NCBI GenBank assembly: GCA_037576195.1
Contig: CM075102.1
Location: forward strand, 12,582,745 to 12,646,744
DNA from: Phytoseiulus persimilis
Lineage: Eukaryota; Arthropoda; Arachnida; Mesostigmata; Phytoseiidae
Length of the DNA stretch: 64,000 nt
Direction of reading: 5' to 3'
In this document: in pieces, positions 51,731 through 61,457 of the stretch
Layout of the letters: every line of letters starts with the position of its first letter
How positions within the stretch are numbered: the first letter of the stretch is position 1
The notes under the pieces: model-generated
Seen by the model: the letters and a program-made list of their open reading frames with translations, nothing else
Told to the model about the DNA's origin: nothing
Database searches by the model: none
Program-made: the position numbers and the translations under genes

Positions 51731-51850
51731 ATGTTGACGATGTATTATGATGAGCAGATGATTGCGATTACTCTTTTCCTTCTTTCGATTTCTGCCGCGC
51801 TAATTGGCTTGGCGCCATTGTCGCCGTTCGAAGGTCAGGCACCTCATTAG
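51731..51850 (+). CDS. Short ORF with signal-peptide-like sequence
   Basis: There are 39 codons from ATG 51731, with in-frame ATGs at 51740 and 51758 and an in-frame TGA at 51725-51727 just upstream. From the third ATG the product reads MIAITLFLLSISAALIGLAP, a textbook signal peptide, followed by LSPFEGQAPH and TAG. A GTCAGG donor-like sequence near the end could make this the first coding exon of a secreted protein whose later exons I could not find. It may also be chance. Confidence 0.2.
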   Translation: MLTMYYDEQMIAITLFLLSISAALIGLAPLSPFEGQAPH

Positions 51851-54800
51851 CCACGACGATCCTCGTTTTGTCGAGTTCGTCGAAGCATGAGCTGCGAGAA
51901 CCGAATTTTCCTTGCTGTCCCACAGAGCTTCATCAATCGTGCGCTCGAGCTAGTTGCATGGATGCATTCTGCTGCCGAGGAGCTGTAGAATCTCGACGCT
52001 CGATGGGAAAAAAAATCCTGTTGAACAGCGAGCCGACTCGTCCTGGTGGAAACGGTAGCTGCGACCGTCGTGATCGAGTCGACAACTTCAAAACAAAGTC
52101 GAGAACAAAACCTCTGAATCGTTCGAGAAGTGATGAATTATTCCACAGGATGCACACCTCAAGACGAGGCACGATTCTCGAAACTGTATTCGCCTTTTTG
52201 AAATCGTTTCCTTATCTGCTTTACAGCGAGCCTTGGTGAAACCGCTCGATTCGTCCACTTGCAGAACGCTACGAATCGAAGATGGAAATTCGAATGACGT
52301 ACCATGGTCGATCCTCGTGTGATTGAATGGCCATTCGTTTCCGAATGAGGAAAATCATGTTTTCTTCTTCGCGGAACTCTCTTCTCAACCTCTTTGCATC
52401 GCCAGTTGCCGGAAAGGTGTTCTTCATCCTTCGGATGGGGAATAGAATCGCTAGCTCTGAACTCATTCCCGGATCCGGGCGAACGTCGGTTTTTCTCTGG
52501 CAGATCGGCATGATTTCGCTCGACGATTGAAATTCCAGCCCGCCAGCCGGCGTTGCACGTCCTCCTTGACTCTGGACCAGTGACTATGTAATATCGGATA
52601 TGGAATCGGCAGTGGGAGAGACACGTTCGCAGGTTCTGGACGGAGACTGGCAGCCGACGCCGACCGTGCGACGGGCCGAGATTCCCGAATCTTCGTTGGC
52701 CCCGAGCAGAAGCCTACTCCGTCGTCCCCGCGCTCTGCCTGGATTTCCCTAAAACGACGGAATATTTCTTGGTTCTGCGTGTCGGTATTGAACGAGGCCC
52801 AACCGCGAAATTCGCAGTCCGTGTCGGTGCGAGCTCCGCTGTCGTTCGCGCTGATTCGGATTCGCTGCCGAGAGACTCACGTAGCTCATAATCAGCGCTC
52901 TGGTCTCACCGGGTCGGTAGAGCTCATCACTTTAGAAAATTTGTCTCATAATTCTGTTGCTACTCATCGGTCTGAGCGAGTGGTTCGACAAACCGCATCG
53001 AAGCGTTTACACCACCAGTTGTTACGGATTCGCCATCGAGAGCCCACGATTTCGCTCGTTTCAGAGGAGTACCCGGAGCCATGAATTCGGGTGTGAGATC
53101 GATTTCTACAACAGAACACGTTCAGGAGAGGTGTGGAGCAGCCGGGCCGAGCTGTTTTGAATCGTAAATAATAATTTGTGTTCGATGTCTCCGCGGACTC
53201 TTACATAATTTCCTCGTCGCCGCAAGCCGATACGGAGGGGAATTCATAATTTGACATCGGTTCGGACCGCAGCATGTACTCAAGGGCGATTGATGTTTCA
53301 TGTTGGCGCCGGCGGTCGCTCGGTTCTCCATAATTCATGGCCCGCATGTGGTTGCGGAGTTGGGACGTGTAATGCCGATTATGGTCGGCGACCAGTTGTG
53401 CACCCCCTGGCCGTGGATCTCGGCCGGCGGAGTACGCCCAATGGTCGGCCGGAGCCTGTGTTCATCAGTGATGAAACGATTACACTGCACCGCCCGCATC
53501 TCTTTCGCGCCCTGCTCCTCGCGATCTGTTTTCTTGTCTCGCGCCGTTTTCGTAAACGCGCTTGTCCACCTACTCGGTTGGATTCTTGGAGTTTCTGGTT
53601 CGCGAATCCGAGGGAAGGATTCGCCTCGGACCCTCAACCGTTTGGAGTCGTGGATCTCTGGGAGAAGGACTCGCCCTCTGGACAATTTACCATCAAGTTC
53701 CTTACATAATCATGCTCCCATTCCGAAAAGTTTTCCGCGGGTAAACTCAGGCCAGGGGGCGAAGCTCAGGCCAGGGGTTCTCAAGTTGGGATAGTGGGTC
53801 TGAAGTCGAACCTGGAGCAAGGATCCACCAAAGGTTCATGTGAAGCCTCTGGATTGTCTGTGTCTCTGGATCAGAACCCTACCAGGCCCCGTTTTTTCAA
53901 CTAAAAGCTCCGCTGCCACAGATCGGGGACCAGAATGAGATGCGCTTCGAACTCGACTCATGAGAAACAGAACACGGTCATTTCGTCGTTGGCTCCGTCA
54001 TCGCTTCACACCATAATCGACATATCGTTGTCTTCCAGCTGGAGGGTGAGCAACCGGAGGGGGAGAGCGGAACGGTATACGTTACCATGCTTCTTCTGTT
54101 GCTATTGCAGCCGTCGACCGATGAACAATGCGAAGGCGGTCGGCACGCGTTCGAAAATAGGAAGCCAGATTCACTCTTTCGACGCATCGCCGTAGTTACA
54201 GTAATGAGTTTCCATAATTTCGTGTGCCGTCCATCGGGTACTTCTCGGTGGAGCCACGATACCGAGGGCCGACGAGCCCTATCGATGGCTGCTTCTCATT
54301 ACAGTATGTGAAGTCATCGACGTCAAAAGCGTCGCCTCTCTCACCATCACTCTCGGCTCACCTCACGATTCTGTGAGCAGGAAAACCTTTAGGTTAACTA
54401 ATTCGGTTTCATGGACTCCCAATGACTGCAACTGGGAGCATCTATGAAGTGTCCTCCATTCGACGATTGACTGTTACCGCGGAAGTTGTTCCGGATCCAA
54501 ATTCTGTGAGGGCTGCTCGGACCGAAATGGAGCCTGTCCGACACCGGGGCGCCCTAACTGCCTGTTGTCAGTTTATTTTTTCGCTCATCCCCGCTCCTTT
54601 CCCCGTCTCTCAGGAGCAACAGCGACGACTGAACGGGCTATACAACGTACGGATGGAGGAAGAGAAGAAACGAACGCGCTACCGATCAGTCACTGATGGA
54701 TCTGCGCTGAGGGAACGAAGCGAATGAAAAATGGGCGGAATTTCCCTTTGTGAATGACGACTCTTCGCAGATGGGAGCTCATCCCGTGCGCGCGCGCAAA

Positions 54801-55310
54801 CACAGGAACGGGATACTTACGAACAGAGGTATGAAGAACTCGAGACAGACAGAAAAGCGTTTAGACGCAGGAAGATTCCCGCAGCGTCCCAGCGGCGACG
54901 CCTTCGTTGGAATTTCCTCCCCACTGGCGCCGAAACGAACGATGACAGTGTCACTGGAAAGCAGTTCCACCTTCGGGGCTCTGCGCTATCCCTGGTGACT
55001 GGGAACTCAACTGAAAACAAAATCAGGAAAGTCGACGTGTCACGAAACGGATTTCAACTGTTTGGGTGTTTATTGATCGGACGCAACGGGGAGAGACTTT
55101 TCCGCTCTCGGTCTTGAACTCCCTTCGGGCCGTTGTTTGATCCCCGTTCCCAAGCTTCCAAGTTACACCCCTCAGACGAAACCAGTTGCGACTTTGTGGT
55201 TACCGAAATTTCGGCCGATCAACGCGCGCATAAGTTAGAACGAAGAGGCTCCCGGCCGCCGAACGCTCAAACGACCGGCTCCAGCCAACTCCGCCGTTTA
55301 GTTGTTTGTG

Positions 55311-55348
55311 CCAACCAGCCAGACGCTTTTGACTTTCCGTCTGGTTGG
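55311..55348. repeat. Inverted repeat with bulge
   Basis: CCAGACG (55319-55325) pairs with CGTCTGG (55338-55344), and CCAA (55311-55314) pairs with TTGG (55345-55348). A 4-base CCAG insertion bulges one arm and the loop is 12 bases. A CCAAT sequence follows immediately at 55349. Confidence 0.6.
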
Positions 55349-56340
55349 CCAATCTATTCTCTATGCAGTTTTGTAGCAAAACGAGCAGCAGGGCTGGTTG
55401 AACGGCACGGGAGCGGTCGCAGGCAAGAGAACGAGAGAGCTACGAGGAGCCGAGCGAGCGACAACGAACGACTGAGCAAGTTGGAGGCAAGCTGTAATTT
55501 TGGGGCTCACTCACGGAACAAAACGGAATACGCCGGAGCGGCCGCCGCTAAGTTGTTGCCGGCCTGCATGCCTACCAGACCAAGTGCTCGGTTGGTTACC
55601 GGCTCCCTGGCCTTTTACCGCGTCCAGCGGCGAGTCCGGTGGCGGGCAGCGTCCCTCTTCTCGGGTCTTGTGAATCCGAAAGTCCAGCTCTGTACGCGAA
55701 GCGAGATCCTGCGCGTCCACGGCCCCTTCCGATGATGGATCACCGAATAAACTGGACGATCATTATGATGCGCCGTGAGTGCTTGCGTGCGTACGTGAAT
55801 CTTTCCAATATCTTCGACCGAAACAAGCTCGACCGGAGTCAGAGGGGAACCGCGCTCCCGCCCGAAATAATTTTGCTCCTGCTCGGCATACTCGCTTCCC
55901 CGGTTGCGTCATCGCGTGGGTCAGTTTCGCCGAGCGTCACCGCGAGGAACGACGTGAGGCGGTGCGTTGCCCGGTGACCGAGCGAACTCGCGGAAGACTC
56001 GAGAGAATGGACGGCGCGCGCGCTGCCTCCGCCGTCCAATGGATGCCTCGTCGATCTCGAATCGAACGGCCCGATAACGAGCCAGACAGCTAAGTCCCTC
56101 GATTAATGACGCCCGAGTTCGGAAGAACAAAGGCGGAGGACAACTCGTCGATCCGATATTCATGGGGATCGGTTCAGAGCCGGATGGAGACATGTGGAAC
56201 ATATTGCTTGCGCTTGCAATACCCGCCGAGCTCGGTGACAGCATGAAGAAGGACCAGTCGTCGTGCAGATATCGACCCGGCACTCCATTACGCGGGACCC
56301 GCCAGGCCGCTCAGTCGCAATGGATCGTCGTCCAGTTGCT

Positions 56341-56393
56341 CGACGACCGACCAACCGACCGACCGACTGGCCGGCCGGCCGGCCGGCATGCCC
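56341..56393. repeat. (GACC)n(GGCC)n tract
   Basis: GACC/AACC units change to GGCC units with the 4-base phase preserved. Confidence 0.65.
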
Positions 56394-57539
56394 GCCATCG
56401 GTGCTAAATCTAGCGACTGCTGCGGTCGCAGGATTTCTTTGCATCAACAAACGAACGAACCAATGCGAAGGGTTGGACGCGGCTGTGCATGAGGTAAGGT
56501 GCAGCTGAAGCCGACATCGGATGATCGAAGACACCACTGAAAAACAAGCTCTACGTCAACACCATAACAATTCATCAGGCTGTAGCCTTGGTTCGCTCGA
56601 AGGCCTACGAGTGGAGCATCGTGGCATGAATTTATCAATGAATGAATGGATGCCCTCCGATCGACAGACAGACAGACTGGGGGACAATTCGACGTGAGCT
56701 GCGCTCTCATTCCCCCGCCAAACGGACGTGATCCACTCCTTTTGAAGACGCTCGTAGTGATCGCGACCCATCGAGATTTCCCTGGAGCAGAGGCGCGGAC
56801 TCGGTTCGATCGCGGGAACGAGCGTTCCTGCGCGAAAGTTCTGGCCCGCACGAAAACGAGCGAACGCTCGAAGGTGGCTTCGGATAACGGCGAGACGAAC
56901 GCGGAATTTCCTCGGTATTTTGACTCGGAGCAAGGGTTGCACGATGGCCTGATCTCTGGTCTGGAAACGACGACGACGGCGTCTCCTCCCCTCACCGGGT
57001 GATGGATCGCGGAGCCGAGCACTCTGTGCCGGAAGTGCCGTCTCGCTTCCCCTAAGGAGCAGGGAAAAACTCCGGAAACGGGAAATCTGAAGATTAGCAC
57101 TACGAGGAAGGGATCTGAGTGCGAATCTGAGCGCGCGAGAGAAGGATCAGAGTCGCAAACAATCAACAGCTCGGCATCGACTAACGGCCAGATGGAATTT
57201 CACGCGAGAAAAAAAACACGGCTCCAACCAACGACCGGAGTCGAAGCGAGGAAGTTCAAATCCCAAGTTGACGTGTCGGCCGTAAGACGTCACGAACAGA
57301 CTTGGAGCCGATTGATTTTGTCATCAGGCAAAACCAGGAGCCGAAGGCGAGCGACGCCTGACTCGTGATGGCTCAATCCGCGCCCTATTGAAGGCTACGA
57401 CGGCGTCGTCGACAACCAAAATACGAAGATTGACCAATCCGATGAGGTAGGACATGCACGACAAACACGCAAACAGAACAAGCATTCGCGAATAACGGCA
57501 CGGACTCCGTGTCAGGACCGCTGCCCATGTCAACATAAC

Positions 57540-57600
57540 ATCTCTCTCTCTTGTCGCTCTCTCTTTCTCTCTTGTCTCTCTCCCTCTCTCTCTTGCGTCT
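57540..57600. repeat. CT-rich low-complexity tract
   Basis: CT dinucleotide runs are interrupted by TTG and CGCT. Confidence 0.7.
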
Positions 57601-59910
57601 CGAAAGTTTCCGTGAAAGGCTAACGAGGAGCCGAATCCTCGTGATCGTGAGCTACTCTCTCGAATCCTTGTGGAACAAGATCAGAATAACAAGTTTTCGT
57701 TTCGGCGATTCGTTTCTGTTTGGCAAGAGCAAGCCAGCGCAGGGGGAAGAGTACTCAATGGTTGGACAGCCGACCGGAATGCTCTGGGCAGCTCACGGAT
57801 GATGGACGCGAAGCTAATTGTTCGATGACTCGCGCAAGGAATTCAGTTTCTCGACGTGGATCCAACGTTGGACGAGCCGTTGGTCAGCCTGGCGAACTGA
57901 TTTTCGCCCGGCGAGGGAAAACGGTGGTCCCTCATCGTGACGGTCCTCGTGCTCTAGATGTTCGGGACAGCCTCTGCGACTGCCTCGAGGACGCCGGGAA
58001 CCCGTTCCAGGTCAAGGTTAAGCTGAGTGAGCTGCCGAACGAACACATTAACAATAAGTGTCCACAACGAACTAGTTGCTGTTGTATCGTGTTCTTTCCT
58101 TTGACGAAACACTGGCTGGCCGACTACCGCCGCATCTCGCCTGCAAGCCCTGCACGGTGGCCCAGTGACTGATGGGCCAGATCAACACGATTGATCGCCT
58201 CTCGATTTCTACGTCATTTGTTACAGAATTGTCACTCATTGCGTAATACAGTGTCAACGGGCCGACTCACTCATTGTTGCCGCTGCCGTGATTTGGTCGT
58301 ACACCGAATCACTCCATCATCAATACAGATTATGTCAATAATACATGGATACGTGGCGATCAGATTCAAGTGCTGCATGCTCGGCAATACGTATCGATTC
58401 GATGATAAATGAGCCGGCTCGTCGTATTCGATCCACTCAGAGAGCTCTCAACGGTCGTTGGAGAACTCAAATCCAGAGCCGTTTATGCTTGACAATGTTT
58501 GCGGCAAAGACTGCGCCGAAGAGATCTCGGTACCCCGCTGACGAAGAACTCGAAACTCAGCTTTCGACTCTCTTTGAGCAGGAGGGTCGGGCGTCTGTTC
58601 CTGAGTCCGAGACGGTCGCTCCCGTGTTCGAAGAGATTATATTTGTAGCGAATTCGACCCTCCAAGTCGCAACCTGTCGAAGAACCGGAGTGATAAGCAT
58701 CGTTTAGCACGATAACGATTGATGTTTCGTCTTCTTTCTTTGGAGAGCTGCAATTGCTGAACATCACAGCGGACATCGCGCAGACACGACGATCAGAGGG
58801 CACCTGCTATCAAGAACCATTAATCACCAACTGGGTAAGGTTGTTTTCCCGAGGGACCGCGCAACCGCTGGGTGTTCGGCGGTGGCGACGACATCGAGTG
58901 CAACAAGGACTACGACCGGGAGGTCTCGCCGATGCGACAGGCGTGAAGTTCCGAAAACAACGTCCCTTGAGAGCTGGAGAATGTCGCCGGTTCGTTCTTC
59001 GGGCGACCCTCGCCAGCCGGCGACAAGAGGCGCCATGGGGACACCCTCGTTGGTGGTGCCGACGGCGACGAGCACCTCCAGAGACGAATGATATTAGACC
59101 GCCATAATCATCGCGACAATGAGAGATCCTCCAGGGGTCGCGAGCATCCATTAATCACTCTACCGTCGAACCCGTTCCTCTCACTCGGATACAATTGGTG
59201 TTTGACCGAGAAACTCCGGAGTCCTCCGCTGAGCCCGAGAAACATAATGCTGCAGCCACAGGAGAAATTGGGACGAATTTGTTGGGTTTGATTCTGCTCG
59301 GAGGAGGGTAGAGTTCTTCCAATCGCTCGACCGGGATCTCTGGCCTGATGCTAGCAAAGAACTCTCGAGAAAACCCCGACCTTTCCTGTGTGGGAGTATT
59401 CGGATGACCAACATTCGCCTGTATCGATTCCTTCCGCGTTCCAGCAGCGACCCACGAAAGTGTCCTCCATGGTCCAGCGAGTTACAGCTTACTCACTCCA
59501 CTCGAGTTGACGGCATGTGATCCTTCCGTCAGAGCAGGAGGTATGCTCAAGTTGCCAAATGCTCATAATCATTGAGCAGCAGAGCGGATTTTTGGAGCAG
59601 TCACAGCTTCCGCGGAAAATGCGCAACGACTGGAAATCGTGATCAATCATGATGAAAGTTTCATGACCGCGTCGACGGAACTCAACGCAACAGCTATCAG
59701 CTGACTCCCTTCAGATTCGAAAATAATCGAGCAAAACCGCACGATTCCTAGGGCGCGAAAATCTTCAAGCGCATTGTCTGCCTCAGATTTGAATCTTAGG
59801 CACCGACTTTCGTCTCGGGACATTCATTCCCAGGCGCCCACATAAGAAAGATCTGAATGATCCGTCTAGGTCGCAGTGAGGCCGGACGGCTTCGATACCC
59901 ATGGCGCCCC

Positions 59911-60138
59911 CTACCGTTCAGATTGAGAACATTCCGGCGAGATCTTGAGCGAGTGAAGGATTTCCACCACGGACGAAATAATGATCATGCCTATCACATG
60001 TGAACACTCGATTTGTGAACCTCGAGTACGTGAGCTCCAAGGCAATCTCCCGTGATAGTTGCAGTTGATATCAATTATGGTCAAGGAGACTATCACTATG
60101 ATCAGGGTAGAACTGTGATGCGACTGTTGGGTTTTCAC
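59911..60138 (-). CDS. Candidate exon with two hydrophobic segments, unrecognised
   Basis: An open frame of about 75 codons has no ATG at its start (GTG), so it could only be an internal or terminal exon. It contains STLIIVIVSLTIIDI and VIGMIIISSVVEIL, both long enough for membrane spans, and ends at TAG. Frames on the same strand at 60135-60362 and 60609-60830 also look coding, but so do overlapping + strand frames (60052-60444). I could not choose a strand or build a consistent spliced model. Treat it as unresolved. Confidence 0.15.
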   Translation of the reverse strand: MKTQQSHHSSTLIIVIVSLTIIDINCNYHGRLPWSSRTRGSQIECSHVIGMIIISSVVEILHSLKISPECSQSER

Positions 60139-60855
60139 GAGGGAACTCGATCGCTGGGAGATTCATGGATGCATACAATCGAGTTGCAACTAAATCGAGC
60201 GAAATGTCCGTTGGGCTCACGCTGGAGCCGTTCAGAATCGTCAAGACTGACCTCTTCTGTCGTCACTCGACCGAATCTCGAGGCGACTCCCTCGACTCCG
60301 CCGCTGGAAGCAGGGAAATCAGTGAGGAATGAGGCTGGAAGGGAGAGGGGGGAGCTAAACAAGAGCCACGGCTTCGGAGCATCCTCAAAGCCCGCAGATA
60401 CGCCTCAGATGAGGAGCCTCCCAGATACGGAACCTCGCAAATGAGATGTTTGATTCGTCCAAACCCTTCGAACTTCGAATAACTGCATCGGGAGCTTCCT
60501 CGGCGGTTTGGACTGATTCAGAGATGGACATTAGGGATTCACAATGTTTATGACAGCCGTTCTTTCTTTCTCGTCGGGGAGGGTTTACAGTGCCGCTCGA
60601 TCCTGTATTCATTTGTCGACAGAGGGAATTCCCGTCCGCCACCCTCTCTGTGGATGCACGAGGGGCTCAAGCTGGAGGCGAATGGTTTCCTGGACAAACT
60701 GGATCAGGGTCACCAACTTGCTGACATTTGTGGCGGCAGAGGCTCTCGTTATGGCGAGAACCGGTACTGGAGCTGTTATCGGACGCTCAAGGGGACAGCG
60801 ATTCAAGAGACTCATCTTCGTGGATGGCATTCAGCAAAACAGCGATAGAGTTATC

Positions 60856-60886
60856 AGTGATAAGTTATCATTGATAACTTTTCACT
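60856..60886. repeat. GATA-containing imperfect palindrome
   Basis: AAGTTATC (60862-60869), loop ATT (60870-60872) and GATAACTT (60873-60880) form a perfect 8-bp stem. After a single T/T mismatch it extends by AGTGA (60856-60860) pairing with TCACT (60882-60886). It contains WGATAR-type GATA sites in both orientations. It lies about 0.36 kb beyond the 3' end of the orphan gene. Confidence 0.65.
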
Positions 60887-61249
60887 CACATCGCGAGTCA
60901 CGGTCGAGTTTAAGTGACATTCATCAAGACATTGCTGCTCGGGGTTCTTTGTCTGAGAGCTTCTTCATCTGAGGCGATCCTTATTTGCAAAGCCCCTTCT
61001 CTGGGAGATGAAAGGAGAAGTTCTTTTCTGGGTCATTCCGAAGTAACTTTCTGTTCCAGCGGTAGAGCCAGAGACCTGTGAGGCCCAAAGCAAACGACTG
61101 TCCTCCGTGAGTAGGCGACCTCAGGAACTCGAAAAGATTCGGAAGCCAAACCTCATTTCGGGTGTCGAGGCTCCTAACGACTCCGCTCGTACTGTAAGAG
61201 AACGAGATTTACAAAATCCAGAGAAGTTGAAATTCACGTCGTGAGAGTT
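60887..61249. other. Intergenic, nothing recognised
   Basis: No coding, RNA or repeat feature was seen between the palindrome and the 3' end of the orphan gene. Confidence 0.5.
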
Positions 61250-61255
61250 TTTATT
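61250..61255 (-). terminator. Polyadenylation signal of the orphan duplicated-domain gene
   Basis: TTTATT on the + strand reads AATAAA on the - strand, 203 bases after the stop codon of the 791-residue gene. It is the first such signal downstream. Confidence 0.5.
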
Positions 61256-61457
61256 CGATTTAAGTTGAATGATTGTCAAGTTCCTAGGAACCGGGCGGCG
61301 GTGAGATGGTCAGACGGGATTCAAATCTCCTATGTCACCAACGACGAGCTAGAGGGGTCACATTCGACGCCTCTCCCATGGATTTCGTTTGAAATATAAA
61401 AACAAGTGAAAATCCTGCCGAGCCCTGAAAGCGTCGTACAGGCGTTCTCTGTTGGTC

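Larger units (their letters stand above)
51851..59910. other. Intergenic DNA with no confirmed gene
   Basis: No recognisable domain was found. Coding-looking but unproven frames include 57720-58172(+), where about 40 residues from LDVRDSLCDC onward have good codons and end near a CAG|GTCAAG donor-like site, and 58824-59075(-), with strongly C-ending codons. The stretch also contains a tandem CTCAGGCCAGGGG pair at 53748-53778, a hairpin at 55311-55348, a GACC/GGCC tract at 56341-56388 and a CT-rich tract near 57540-57600. Confidence 0.4.

Noticed and set aside
56444-57166. 240-codon - strand frame
   Set aside because: It overlaps a simple repeat at its end, shows no domain and has open frames on the other strand.
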